A DNA stretch of 41,569 nt from CAZDSS01 sp964508185 (lineage in GTDB: Bacteria > Pseudomonadota > Alphaproteobacteria > Sphingomonadales > Govanellaceae), in NCBI GenBank assembly GCA_964508185.1, contig CAZDSS010000012.1, forward strand, positions 1 through 41,569, written 5' to 3'. Below, piece by piece: positions 1 through 7,856 of this stretch (the first letter of the stretch is position 1; each line of letters opens with the position of its first letter). A program made the position numbers and the translations under genes. The notes under the pieces were generated by a model, which was given only the letters and a program-made list of their open reading frames with translations, ran no database searches and was not told the origin of the DNA.

Positions 1-494
1 GCATGGTGTTCCAGAAGCCCAATCCGTTCCCCATGTCCATCTTCGAGAACGTGATCTATCCCCTGCGGGTGGACGGCATCCGCGACCGCCGCTTGCTCGC
101 GGAGACGGTGGAGCGGGCGCTGCGCGGCGCGGCATTGTGGGATGAAGTCAAGGACCGGCTGCATCAAAGCGCGCTCGGGCTGTCGGGCGGCCAGCAGCAG
201 CGCCTCTGCATCGCCCGGGCGATCGCCGCCGATCCCGAGGTGTTGCTGATGGACGAGCCCTGCTCTGCGCTCGACCCCATCGCCACCGCCAGGATCGAGG
301 AACTGATCGACGAATTGCGCGGGCGCTATACCATCATCATCGTCACTCACAACATGCAGCAGGCGGCCCGCGTTTCGGACAACACGGCCTTCATGTATCT
401 CGGGCGGCTCATCGAATACGGCGATACGGAAGCCATCTTCCAGACGCCCCAATCCCGCCGCACCCAGGACTACGTGACCGGCCGCTTCGGCTGA
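1..494 (+). CDS. pstB: Phosphate ABC transporter ATPase PstB (5' end outside window)
   Basis: ATPase of the high-affinity phosphate importer PstSCAB, acting at the inner face of the inner membrane. The visible part starts at the Q-loop (MVFQKPNPFPMSIFENV, a PstB hallmark). It contains the ABC signature LSGGQQQRLCIARAIA, Walker B with the catalytic Glu (LLMDEPCSALDP) and the H-loop ITVTHN-like segment IIIVTHNMQQAARVSD. The Walker A half is missing because the window opens inside the gene; the reading frame is already open at base 1. It is followed 29 bp later by phoU on the same strand, the usual pst operon order. Identification is very secure. Confidence 0.97.
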   Translation, partial: MVFQKPNPFPMSIFENVIYPLRVDGIRDRRLLAETVERALRGAALWDEVKDRLHQSALGLSGGQQQRLCIARAIAADPEVLLMDEPCSALDPIATARIEELIDELRGRYTIIIVTHNMQQAARVSDNTAFMYLGRLIEYGDTEAIFQTPQSRRTQDYVTGRFG

Positions 495-523
495 TCCCGA
501 CCCCCGGCAAGGAGACGCGCGCC

Positions 524-1201
524 ATGAACAGCGAACATATCGTCCGGTCCTTTTCCGAGGAACTGAACGCCCTGCAATCCCTAATCCAGGAGATGGCGCG
601 GCTCGCCGAAGCCCAGCTCGCCGACGGATTCGACGCCATGATGCGGGGAGACATGGCTGCCGCCGCCATGGTCGTCGCGGGCGACGAGCGGATCGACCGC
701 CTCCACGGCGAGACGCTCCGGCTCGCACAGTCCATGCTCGCCCGCCGCCAGCCCATGGCCCGCGACCTCCGCGAGATCGTCGCCTGCTCGCGCATCGCAA
801 GCGACATCGAGCGCATCGGCGACCATGCCAAGAGTATCGCCAAACGCGCCATAAAGCTCGAGGGCGCGCCGCCCGCGCCCGTCGTCCCCGGCCTGCAGCG
901 GCTCATGACCTCGGTGCGCGACGCATTCCACGACGTCATGCGGGCCTTCGCCGCATCCGACGCCGATGCGGCGCTGCGCATCTGGCGCGAGGACCAGGCG
1001 TCGGACGCCATCTACGACCATCTGTTCGAACAGGTGATCGGCGTCATGAAGGACGATCCCGCAAGCCTCCGCCGCTGCACCCATCTGATGTTCGTCGCCA
1101 AGGGGCTCGAGCGCATCGGCGACCATGCCACCAACATCGCCGAGGACGTGGTCTACATGGCCACCGGCGAATTCATGACCGAAGGCCGCAACAGTCTCTG
1201 A
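524..1201 (+). CDS. phoU: Phosphate signalling regulator PhoU
   Basis: PhoU links the Pst transporter to the PhoR/PhoB phosphate two-component system and limits phosphate uptake. The 225-residue length is normal for the family. The two-fold repeat is visible: ERIGDHAKSIAKRA near residues 96-109 and ERIGDHATNIAEDV near 196-209, the paired metal-binding helices of the two PhoU domains. The start is an ATG after the purine-rich stretch CAAGGAGACGCGCGCC. It is probably co-transcribed with pstB upstream. No phoB follows; the next gene is an unrelated membrane protein after a 230-bp gap with its own promoter. Confidence 0.97.
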   Translation: MNSEHIVRSFSEELNALQSLIQEMARLAEAQLADGFDAMMRGDMAAAAMVVAGDERIDRLHGETLRLAQSMLARRQPMARDLREIVACSRIASDIERIGDHAKSIAKRAIKLEGAPPAPVVPGLQRLMTSVRDAFHDVMRAFAASDADAALRIWREDQASDAIYDHLFEQVIGVMKDDPASLRRCTHLMFVAKGLERIGDHATNIAEDVVYMATGEFMTEGRNSL

Positions 1202-1281
1202 CCGCCCGTCGCCGCGCCGCAGGACGGGGAACGGGGAGCCGGCCGCAGCGCCCACGTCCGGCGCGAAAAATCTTCCATAAT

Positions 1282-1300
1282 GATATTGATAATCATTCTC
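1282..1300 (+). promoter_or_regulatory. Fur box upstream of the DUF2061 gene
   Basis: The 19-mer GATATTGATAATCATTCTC matches the classical Fur consensus GATAATGATAATCATTATC at 17 of 19 positions (counted by eye). It lies on the -35 and spacer of the promoter at 1286-1314, where Fur bound to ferrous iron would block RNA polymerase. The downstream gene is therefore predicted to be induced by iron limitation. In Alphaproteobacteria the Fur-family protein using such a site could also be manganese-responsive (Mur). Confidence 0.75.
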
Positions 1301-1314
1301 AATTATGCCATATT
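1286..1314 (+). promoter_or_regulatory. Predicted sigma-70-type promoter of the DUF2061 gene
   Basis: TTGATA at 1286-1291, a 17-bp spacer and CATATT at 1309-1314. Predicted start of transcription is near 1321, giving a leader of about 110 nt before the ATG at 1432. The Fur box covers its -35 and spacer; the 1303-1326 dyad covers its -10 and start. Confidence 0.5.
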
Positions 1315-1326
1315 CTCTTGGCATAA
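1303..1326. promoter_or_regulatory. Perfect 8-bp inverted repeat over the -10/+1 region
   Basis: TTATGCCA (1303-1310) and TGGCATAA (1319-1326) are exact reverse complements separated by 8 bp. The dyad directly follows the Fur box and covers the predicted -10 and start site. It could be a second operator for an unidentified dimeric regulator. I do not recognise the motif. Confidence 0.45.
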
Positions 1327-1431
1327 GGAATGTTGAGCGGCGGCCGGGGCCGCATCCATGATGGAAAGGGACTTTCCGGCCGCTTCACCCGAGAATCTTG
1401 AGGAAAGCCCGGGAAGGGCAAGGCGGATACC

Positions 1432-1695
1432 ATGTTCCACGGCGACCACGACAACGCACCTCTGGCCAAGACCCTGAGCTTCGCCTGCGTCCACTTCTTC
1501 GTCGCCTTCTGCGTCGGCTACCTGCTCACCGGCAGCCTCGTGGTGGGGAGCGCTCTCGCCCTTGTGGAGCCCCTGTGCAACACGGTCGCCTTCTACTTCC
1601 ATGAGCGAGCCTGGAACCGCCTGAGCGCGCGGCGCGACGCCGCCCGAACTCATGATCGTTTCCGCGGCGGCGGCCTGATGCCCACGGGGGCCTGA
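1432..1695 (+). CDS. DUF2061 family small membrane protein
   Basis: An 87-residue integral membrane protein with two hydrophobic helices: about residues 12-32 (FACVHFFVAFCVGYLLTGSL) and 34-54 (the VVGSALALVEPLCNTVAFYF region). The pattern K-T-x-S-F ... EPxxNTVAFYFHERAWNR is the DUF2061 (COG3205) signature. The family's function is not established. Sequence directly upstream shows a strong Fur box over the promoter, so a role during iron shortage is inferred. The ATG at 1432 is preceded by AAGGCGG at weak spacing. A hairpin follows the stop codon at 1708-1754. Confidence 0.8.
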   Translation: MFHGDHDNAPLAKTLSFACVHFFVAFCVGYLLTGSLVVGSALALVEPLCNTVAFYFHERAWNRLSARRDAARTHDRFRGGGLMPTGA

Positions 1696-1707
1696 GTGCA
1701 TGACGGG

Positions 1708-1754
1708 ATGGGCAGGGGCCTCTGGTCCCTCTCCCCGCGGAGGTTCCTGCCCAT
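1708..1754. terminator. Imperfect inverted repeat after the DUF2061 gene
   Basis: Arms 1708-1722 and 1740-1754 pair over 13 of 15 positions (ATGGGCAGG..CCTC against GAGG..CCTGCCCAT), with a 17-nt loop. It begins 13 nt after the stop codon at 1695. No convincing T-run follows, so it may be a factor-dependent terminator or a 3'-end stabilising hairpin rather than a classical intrinsic terminator. Confidence 0.4.
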
Positions 1755-1883
1755 GTTTCGAGAGCGCCGGAACGAACGACCCCTTGCCGCGTTGCTTGCG
1801 GCATATGCCGTTCCCGCGCGCCCGCGCGAACGATGGATGCCCGGGAACAGTCCCAATGAAACATGAGTAAGGGAGTGCAAGAA

Positions 1884-2336
1884 ATGCGAATCGCGGAAGT
1901 GATGACGCGCGACGTCGCCGTCGTTCATCCTGGCGACAATCTGCAGCGCGCTGCGCGCATGATGGACAATCTCAATGTGGGGGCCCTGCCGGTCTGCGAT
2001 GGCGACCGCCTGGTTGGCATGATCACCGACCGGGACATCACCGTGCGGGCGACCGGCGCCGGCCGCGCGCCGGAGGAGACGAGGGTCGCGGACGCCATGA
2101 GCACCCATCTCCGCTGGTGCTTCGCCGACGACGATGTGGAACGGGTGGTGCGCAAGATGGGCGACAGCCAGATCCGCCGCGTGCCGGTGGTGGACCGGCA
2201 GAAGCGGCTTGTGGGGATCGTCTCCCTCGGCGATCTTGCGGCCGAACATGCCCCGGGTGCTGAAGAAGCGCTCGAACGGATCTCGACCCCGGCAAGCCCT
2301 GACCGTGCGCCCGACCGGACGCAGAAGGCGCTCTAG
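1884..2336 (+). CDS. Tandem CBS-domain protein
   Basis: A 150-residue protein made of one pair of CBS domains (about residues 7-57 and 72-125), a module that senses adenine nucleotides or related ligands. Typical elements are VMTRDVAVVHPGDNL, GALPVCDGDRLVGMITDRDI and RRVPVVDRQKRLVGIVSLGDLA. It is a stand-alone pair with no enzymatic or DNA-binding domain; the C-terminal ~25 residues look disordered. I chose ATG 1884 because GGGAG lies 8 nt before it. An in-frame ATG at 1863 would add seven residues. The family occurs widely in Alphaproteobacteria as stress-associated small proteins, but the specific role is unknown. Confidence 0.85.
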   Translation: MRIAEVMTRDVAVVHPGDNLQRAARMMDNLNVGALPVCDGDRLVGMITDRDITVRATGAGRAPEETRVADAMSTHLRWCFADDDVERVVRKMGDSQIRRVPVVDRQKRLVGIVSLGDLAAEHAPGAEEALERISTPASPDRAPDRTQKAL

Positions 2337-2360
2337 CGCCGGACCTTTTCACCTGAAGCC

Positions 2361-2828
2361 TCAGCCCCGCTCATAGGTGCCGACGAGCTCGGCCACCGCG
2401 ATCACATGCGGCTCCGCCGCCGCCCAGATCTCGGCCACCGTCGCGCCCTGGGCCACGTCGATCTTGCCCACGCTCAATGCCGCAAGCCGGAAATGATAAT
2501 GGTGGACGCCGTGGCCGTGGGGCGGCTCGGGCCCGTCGTAATGGGGATTGCCGAAATCGTTGACGCCCTGGCACAGCCGTTCGCCCATGCCGTGCTTGGT
2601 GGCGTTCTCCCACAGCTCGCTGACCGTGGACGGAATGTCGTAGCAGGCCCAGTGGCGGAAGGTGCCGCGCGGCGCATCCGGATCCTCCACCACCACCACG
2701 AAGCTCTTCGTCTCCTTCGGCGCGTTCTTCCATTTGAGGGGCGGCGACACGTTCTGGCCGTCGCGGGTATATTTTTGCGGGATCGCGCCGCCATCCTCGA
2801 AGACGGGGCTGGTGAGCGAAAAGGTCAT
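2361..2828 (-). CDS. YbhB/YbcL family Raf-kinase-inhibitor-like (PEBP) protein
   Basis: A 155-residue PEBP-fold protein. Visible family motifs are the N-terminal FSLTSPVFEDGGAIPQKYT, the ligand-pocket DPDAPRGTFRHWACYDIP and GPEPPHGHGVHHYHFRLAAL, with the conserved His and Asp residues of the anion-binding pocket. There is no signal peptide, so it is probably cytoplasmic. Bacterial members have no settled function, although some inhibit proteases or kinases. It is convergent with the CBS gene, 24 bp apart, and divergent from acuI. Confidence 0.9.
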   Translation of the reverse strand: MTFSLTSPVFEDGGAIPQKYTRDGQNVSPPLKWKNAPKETKSFVVVVEDPDAPRGTFRHWACYDIPSTVSELWENATKHGMGERLCQGVNDFGNPHYDGPEPPHGHGVHHYHFRLAALSVGKIDVAQGATVAEIWAAAEPHVIAVAELVGTYERG

Positions 2829-2940
2829 GGAATTCTCCGTGCTTGCTTCCTATCCTGTAACGAAGAGGCGGAAGCGCGGTTCCGCGCGCGAGGCCGCAAG
2901 CCCGCCGCAGCATCACGAGAGAAGAGACAAGGGGAAGCAC

Positions 2941-3933
2941 ATGACCGACAAAGTCGTCGCCGTGGTCATCGAGAAGAACGACGGCAAGGTGAGCGCCGAT
3001 ATCCGCAACCTGACTTTCGCCGATCTGCCCGACAACGACGTCCTGGTCGAGATCGACTATTCCTCCCTCAACTACAAGGACGGTCTCGCGATCACCGGCA
3101 AGGCGCCCATCGCCCGCCGCTTCCCCATGGTGGCCGGCATCGACCTTGCGGGCGTGGTGCGGGAAAGCCGGGACGATCGCTTCAAGCCCGGCGACCGGGT
3201 TCTGGTCAACGGCTGGGGCTTGTCCGAGAAGCATTGGGGCGGCTACGCCACCTTCGGCCGCTACAAGGGGGAATGGCTCATTCCCGTGCCCGACGCCTTC
3301 ACCAATCTCGAGGCCATGGCCATCGGCACCGCGGGCTATACGGCCATGCTCTGCGTCATGGCGCTGGAGGATGCGGGCATCACACCCGACCAGGGCGAAA
3401 TCCTGGTGACGGGCGCCGCGGGCGGCGTGGGCTCCGTTGCGGTAAGCCTCCTCAACCGCCTCGGCTACAAGGTCGTCGCCTCCACCGGCCGGGCCGAAAC
3501 CCATGATTATCTCAGGGGTCTCGGCGCGTCCCGCATCATCGACCGGGCGGAGCTCGCCCAGGAAGGCGGGCCGCTGCAGGAGGAACGCTGGGCCGGCGCC
3601 GTCGATACGGTGGGCAGCCGGACGCTCGCCAACGTCATCGCCCAGACCCGCTACGGCGGGGCGGTCGCCGCCTGCGGCCTTGCGGGCGGCGGGGATCTGC
3701 CGACCACCGTCTATCCCTTCATCCTGCGTAACGTGCGGCTCCTTGGCGTCGATTCCGTCATGTGCCCGGCGCCGCGGCGGGAAGCGGCCTGGACGCGCCT
3801 TGCCCGCGATCTCGATCGCGAGCCCCTGCGCGCCATGACGAGCGTCGAGCCCATGTCCCGCATTGGCGAGCTGGCGGAAGCCATCGTCGGCGGCCGCACC
3901 CGCGGCCGGGTGGTGGTCGATGTCCGGAGGTAG
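2941..3933 (+). CDS. acuI: Acrylyl-CoA reductase (NADPH) AcuI/YhdH
   Basis: A medium-chain dehydrogenase/reductase that reduces toxic acryloyl-CoA to propionyl-CoA with NADPH. The 330 residues match E. coli YhdH along the full length: YSSLNYKDGLAITGKAPI, PMVAGIDLAGVV, GWGLSEKHWGGYA, IGTAGYTAMLCVMALEDAGI, the nucleotide-binding VTGAAGGVGSVAVSLL and AACGLAGGGDLPTTVYPFI. It lacks the zinc ligands of alcohol dehydrogenases, as expected. ATG 2941 has AGGGGA upstream, and sequence before it is not family-like. Its end overlaps the start of the isoaspartyl peptidase gene by 14 bp, so the two are probably translated from one message. Confidence 0.93.
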   Translation: MTDKVVAVVIEKNDGKVSADIRNLTFADLPDNDVLVEIDYSSLNYKDGLAITGKAPIARRFPMVAGIDLAGVVRESRDDRFKPGDRVLVNGWGLSEKHWGGYATFGRYKGEWLIPVPDAFTNLEAMAIGTAGYTAMLCVMALEDAGITPDQGEILVTGAAGGVGSVAVSLLNRLGYKVVASTGRAETHDYLRGLGASRIIDRAELAQEGGPLQEERWAGAVDTVGSRTLANVIAQTRYGGAVAACGLAGGGDLPTTVYPFILRNVRLLGVDSVMCPAPRREAAWTRLARDLDREPLRAMTSVEPMSRIGELAEAIVGGRTRGRVVVDVRR

Positions 3934-4924
3934 GCTTGGCGCAATCCTCGCCCTCATTCTCGCCGGGAGCCTTCCGGCCATGACCGCGGCGGCGGAGGCG
4001 CGCTTCGCCCTTGCGGTCCATGGCGGCGCCGGGACCATCCGCCGCGCCAGCATGACGGCGAAGGACGAGGCCGCCTATCGCGCTGCGCTCGATGCCGCCC
4101 TTGAAGCAGGGGCGAAGATCCTGCGCGACGGCGGCAGCGCCCTTGACGCCGTCGAGGCGGCGGTGGTGGTGCTGGAGGACGATCCTCGGTTCAATGCCGG
4201 GCGCGGCTCCGTCCTCAATGCCGAGGGCAGGGTGGAGATGGACGCCGCCGTCATGGACGGCCGCGGGCGCAAGGCGGGGGCCGTCGCCGCCGTCGGCAGC
4301 GTGCGAAATCCCGTAATCCTCGCCCGCCGGGTCATGGAGCATTCGCCCCATGTGCTGCTCGTCGGCGCGGGGGCCGAGGCCTTCGGCAAGGAGCAGGGCG
4401 TCGCCTTCGCGGGCCCCGAATGGTTCCGCACCGAACGGCGCATCAGGGAGCTCGACCGCGCGAAGCGGGAGAAGAAGATCCGCCTCGACCATTCGTCGCC
4501 CAAGTTCGGCACCGTGGGCGCGGTGGCCCTCGATGGCGCGGGCAATCTCGCCGCCGCTACCTCCACCGGCGGCATGACCAACAAGCGCTGGGGCCGGGTG
4601 GGCGACAGCCCCATCGTCGGCGCCGGAACCTATGCCGCAAACGGCGTCGCCGCCATTTCCGGCACGGGGGAGGGGGAATATTTCATCCGCCTGACCATCG
4701 CCCGCGACATCGCCGCGCGCATGGAATATGCGGGCCAAAACCTGAATGAGGCGGCGGAGGCCGCGATTCGCACGCTGACCGATGCGGGCGGCGCCGGCGG
4801 GGTCATCGCTGTGGACGCGGAGGGTAACATCGCCATGCCCTTCAACACGCCGGGCATGTATCGCGCGGCGCTCCACCCGGACGGCCGCAAGGAGATCGCG
4901 ATCTACGGCGACGACGGGCGGTGA
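3920..4924 (+). CDS. Exported isoaspartyl peptidase/plant-type L-asparaginase
   Basis: An Ntn-hydrolase that cleaves isoaspartyl dipeptides or asparagine after autoproteolysis into alpha and beta chains. Seen: HGGAGTIRR at residues 34-42, NAGRGSVLN (92-100), the cleavage/nucleophile Thr at about residue 198 in KFGTVGAVALD, and the second-threonine and substrate loop STGGMTNKRWGRVGDSPIVGAG (about 215-236). The 334-residue length is standard. Residues 1-26 form a hydrophobic signal peptide ending AAAEA, so the enzyme is predicted to be exported; the E. coli IaaA homologue is cytoplasmic. ATG 3920 lies inside acuI (14-bp overlap), suggesting coupled translation. Confidence 0.9.
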   Translation: MSGGRLGAILALILAGSLPAMTAAAEARFALAVHGGAGTIRRASMTAKDEAAYRAALDAALEAGAKILRDGGSALDAVEAAVVVLEDDPRFNAGRGSVLNAEGRVEMDAAVMDGRGRKAGAVAAVGSVRNPVILARRVMEHSPHVLLVGAGAEAFGKEQGVAFAGPEWFRTERRIRELDRAKREKKIRLDHSSPKFGTVGAVALDGAGNLAAATSTGGMTNKRWGRVGDSPIVGAGTYAANGVAAISGTGEGEYFIRLTIARDIAARMEYAGQNLNEAAEAAIRTLTDAGGAGGVIAVDAEGNIAMPFNTPGMYRAALHPDGRKEIAIYGDDGR

Positions 4925-4930
4925 CACCAT

Positions 4931-4958
4931 AAAAAACCGGCCCCTTTTGGGGGCCGGT
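4931..4958 (-). terminator. Intrinsic terminator of the amidohydrolase operon
   Basis: Stem ACCGGCCCC/GGGGCCGGT (4936-4944 with 4950-4958). Read on the minus strand it is followed by six T residues (complement of 4931-4936). It lies 27 bp past the stop of the amidohydrolase gene ending at 4985 and separates it from the convergent isoaspartyl peptidase gene. Confidence 0.85.
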
Positions 4959-4984
4959 GCAGTCATCTGGGCAGGAAATGAAAT

Positions 4985-6343
4985 TCAGCGCCGCTTTTCG
5001 GCCTTGCCGGCGAGCGGAAGCTTGCTTTCGTCCACGATCCGACCGTCCTTCATCACCAGATAGATGTTCTTGGCATTGTTGATGTCGACGGTGGGGTCGG
5101 CGTTGAGCAGCACGGCGTCCGCAAGCTTGCCGGGCGCGATGGTGCCGAGGTCGTCGCGGCCGAGGAAGATCGCGCCGTTGCGGGTCGCCATGGTGATGAT
5201 GTCGAGGGGCGGAATGCCCGCATCCGCGAGAAGCTCCATCTCGCGATGGACGGCCGGGCCGATGGTCTGGTCGGTGCCGACCACGAGCACGCCGCCCGCC
5301 TCGTGGATCTGGCGCAGGTTGTCCTGGGCCACCGGGGTCATGAGCTTCATCCACCAGGTCCAGCGCTCCTGCTGCCATTTGGCGCGCTGCTCGGTCTTGA
5401 GCTGCTTGATCTCGGCCTCGCTCAGCGCCGCGCGATAGAGCGGCTGGTCGAGATACTCGGGATGCTCGGCGAGACGGCTGTAGTTTTCGCCGATGGTGAG
5501 CGTGGTGGTCATGGGGATCTTGCGGGCCCCCATGAGATTGGCGAATTCGCTGGTGATCGGGCCCTGGATCACGGGATGGGCCAGGGTGTCGATGCCGGCG
5601 AAGATCGCTTCACGCGCCCGGGTCTCGCCGGAGGTATGCACGGTCGTGCGGATGCCCCGGTCGTTGTAGTATTCGATCGCCTTCTGCAGGAGATCGACGG
5701 GCAGAAGCGGAATCGTCGGCCGCGCGCCCCAGCCGCGCTCTTCCAGCGTGAATTTCACGATGTCGGGCTTGAGGGCGATATGCTTGTCGAGGATCGGCTT
5801 CGCCTCGGGCCAGCTGTCGATGGGGGCGTAGCCTTCGGCGGTGCCGTGGCTGCCCGGATAGGTCACGACGCCGCCGGTTGCGAAGATGCGCGGCGACTGG
5901 ATCTTGCCCGCCCGCTCGTCGGCGCGCAGCGAATAGATGAAGTCGGGGTTGTTGCCCGCGTCATAGATGGCGGTGACCCCCGAATAGATGTAGCTCGCGA
6001 GCGCCTGTTCGCCCGTCTTGCGGTCGATCGCCGCCTCGCGCAGGCCTTCCTTGGAGACCTTGAGCCCGCCCTTCAGATGGATATGCATGTCCATGAGGCC
6101 GGGGATCAGGAACTTGCCCGTTCCGTCGATGCGCGTGCCCTTGATCTCGCCCGCGGCCTTGCTCGGCACCACCTGCGAGAAGCGGCCGTCCTCGACGACG
6201 ACGGTCATCCCCTGCCGGGGCTTCGCGCCCGTGCCGTCGATGAGCGTCACATTGTCGATGACGATGGTCTCGGCCGCGGCGGGGAGCGCCGCCATGGCGG
6301 CCCCCATGATGGCTGCGGCAAGAGTCTTCTTGAACACGGTCAT
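4985..6343 (-). CDS. Exported amidohydrolase (metal-dependent, COG1228-like)
   Basis: A TIM-barrel metal-dependent hydrolase of the amidohydrolase superfamily (imidazolonepropionase-like/prolidase-like group), 452 residues. It has a signal peptide (MTVFKKTLAAAIMGAAMAAL..AAAE) and the N-terminal composite beta-domain VIDNVTLIDGTGAKP. The metal site is complete: HIH at 87-89, K197 in PDIVKF (candidate carbamylated Lys), H236 in TTVHTSGE, H256 in TLAHP, and the Asp in VVGTDQTIG. The substrate cannot be deduced; related enzymes act on dipeptides, N-acyl amino acids or organophosphates. It follows the upstream amidohydrolase gene with no gap (TAA immediately followed by ATG), a clear two-gene operon, and ends at an intrinsic terminator. 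Confidence 0.88.
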   Translation of the reverse strand: MTVFKKTLAAAIMGAAMAALPAAAETIVIDNVTLIDGTGAKPRQGMTVVVEDGRFSQVVPSKAAGEIKGTRIDGTGKFLIPGLMDMHIHLKGGLKVSKEGLREAAIDRKTGEQALASYIYSGVTAIYDAGNNPDFIYSLRADERAGKIQSPRIFATGGVVTYPGSHGTAEGYAPIDSWPEAKPILDKHIALKPDIVKFTLEERGWGARPTIPLLPVDLLQKAIEYYNDRGIRTTVHTSGETRAREAIFAGIDTLAHPVIQGPITSEFANLMGARKIPMTTTLTIGENYSRLAEHPEYLDQPLYRAALSEAEIKQLKTEQRAKWQQERWTWWMKLMTPVAQDNLRQIHEAGGVLVVGTDQTIGPAVHREMELLADAGIPPLDIITMATRNGAIFLGRDDLGTIAPGKLADAVLLNADPTVDINNAKNIYLVMKDGRIVDESKLPLAGKAEKRR

Positions 6344-7678
6344 TTACTTGGCCCCCTTGAAGATGATGCCGTCGCGCATGATGAAGGAAAGATCGAGGAC
6401 GGCTTCGATATCGTCCAGCGGATTGCCGGGCATGGCGACGATGTCCGCAGCCATGCCGGGCGCGATGCGGCCCACATTCTCGATGCCGCCCGCTTCGGCC
6501 GCGTTCACGGTGCCCGCCATCAGGGCTTCCCGCGGGGTCATGCCGATCGCCACATATTCGATGAATTCCTGGGCGTTATGGCCGTGGGGCGACACCCCGC
6601 TGTCGGTGCCGAGGGCGATCTTGACGCCCATCTTGTAGGCCATGCGGGTCATGTCCTTGGGCTGCTTGCCGAGGCGGATGAGCTTTTCCATCACGTTCGG
6701 CGGCATGTCCTTGAACGGGCCCTGAAGGAGCTTCTCCCGGGTGTCGCCCACATAGGTGATGGGATAGACCGTGGGGATGAGCCAGGCGCCGGTCTTCTTG
6801 AAGAGGCGCATGGTGCCTTCGTCCGCCCACATGGAATGCTCGATGGAATCGAACCCGGCCTTGAGCGCCGCCTCGATGCCTTCCTTGGCGTGGGCGTGGG
6901 CCGTCACCTTGCGGCCGAGCATGTGCGCCGTCTCGGCGATGGCATCGAGCTCGGCCTGGGTGAACTGCTGGCCGGTGCCCGCCTTGGTGTTGGACAGGAC
7001 GCCCCCGGTCGAGGTCACCTTGATGACGTCGGCGCCGCGCTTCACCATGGCGCGCACGGCGCGGCGGCAGTCGTCCGGCCCGTCGCAGGTGCCGGTGGCC
7101 GGCATGGCGTTCAGCACTTCCTCGCGATAGCCGTGGAAATCGGCGTGCCCGCCGGTCGGCGTGATGGCCGAGCCCGCGACCAGAATCTTCGGCCCCGGCA
7201 CCAGCCCGTCGCGGATGGCGTCGCGCAGCGCGAAGATGGCAGTGCCCTTGGAGCCGAGGTCGCGCACGGTGGTGAAGCCCGCCATCAGGGTGTTGTAGGC
7301 GTTCTTGGCGCCGACGAAGCCGAAATAGGCGTCGGACTTGCGCACGATCAGATCGCGGCTCTGCGGCCCCGGATCCATGGACAGATGCACATGGAGATCG
7401 ATGAAGCCCGGCATCACGAACTGATCCGAAAGGTCGATGACCGTGGCATCGGGGGCATTGAGGCTCGCCCCGTCCACGCGGCCCGCGCGAATCTCCTTCA
7501 CCACGCCGTTTTCAACCAGGATGGTGGAGGGGCCGAGGGGATCCTCGCCCGGCACGGCGAGCAGGCGGCCCGCATGGATGATCTTGATGTCGGCCGGTTT
7601 TTCCTGTGCGGATGCGGCCGGTGCGAATGTCGCCAGTATGGTGAGACCCAGAAGCGCCCCTTTGAGTTTCCCGATCAT
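6344..7678 (-). CDS. Exported amidohydrolase (Xaa-Pro/imidazolonepropionase-like)
   Basis: First gene of the two-gene amidohydrolase operon, 444 residues, with a clear signal peptide (residues 1-24, ending PAASAQ). Catalytic residues: HVH at 96-98, K220 in GADVIKVTSTGG (candidate carbamate bridge), H261/H263 in VTAHAHAKEG, H281 in SIEHSMWADEG, and D359 in ALGTDSGV. MAGFTTVRDLGS and the overall plan resemble the marine-metagenome-type prolidases of COG1228. Two cysteines six residues apart (C198 and C204, near DGPDDC) could form a disulphide, which fits export. The gene is divergent from a TonB-dependent receptor gene across 178 bp. Substrate unknown; an amino-acid amide or dipeptide is my inference. 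Confidence 0.88.
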   Translation of the reverse strand: MIGKLKGALLGLTILATFAPAASAQEKPADIKIIHAGRLLAVPGEDPLGPSTILVENGVVKEIRAGRVDGASLNAPDATVIDLSDQFVMPGFIDLHVHLSMDPGPQSRDLIVRKSDAYFGFVGAKNAYNTLMAGFTTVRDLGSKGTAIFALRDAIRDGLVPGPKILVAGSAITPTGGHADFHGYREEVLNAMPATGTCDGPDDCRRAVRAMVKRGADVIKVTSTGGVLSNTKAGTGQQFTQAELDAIAETAHMLGRKVTAHAHAKEGIEAALKAGFDSIEHSMWADEGTMRLFKKTGAWLIPTVYPITYVGDTREKLLQGPFKDMPPNVMEKLIRLGKQPKDMTRMAYKMGVKIALGTDSGVSPHGHNAQEFIEYVAIGMTPREALMAGTVNAAEAGGIENVGRIAPGMAADIVAMPGNPLDDIEAVLDLSFIMRDGIIFKGAK

Positions 7679-7747
7679 TATTCCTCCTTCTGCGGGCCTT
7701 GTTTAATGTGCAATAAAATATGATTATGGATATACAATTGCAAATGA

Positions 7748-7759
7748 ATTATGCATAAT
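7748..7759. promoter_or_regulatory. 12-bp perfect palindrome between divergent genes
   Basis: ATTATGCATAAT is an exact palindrome in the AT-rich middle of the 178-bp region separating the amidohydrolase operon (minus) from the TonB-dependent receptor gene (plus). A second dyad, TGCAAT (7709-7714) with ATTGCA (7737-7742), lies beside it. The position suits an operator shared by both directions. No regulator gene is adjacent. Confidence 0.35.
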
Positions 7760-7856
7760 GGTCGGCGCAGGGGGGAGGGCATAAGCCGGCAATACGGGCC
7801 GAAGCCGATCCCTGCGGTTGCCATGAAAAAATTCATAAAAGGAGAGGAGTAAACCA

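Noticed and set aside
5246..7723. A very long open frame antisense to the two amidohydrolase genes
   Set aside because: Composition is typical of an antisense shadow in GC-rich DNA (His-, Gly-, Asp- and Arg-rich, no domain), and the opposite strand encodes two complete enzymes with signal peptides and intact active sites.
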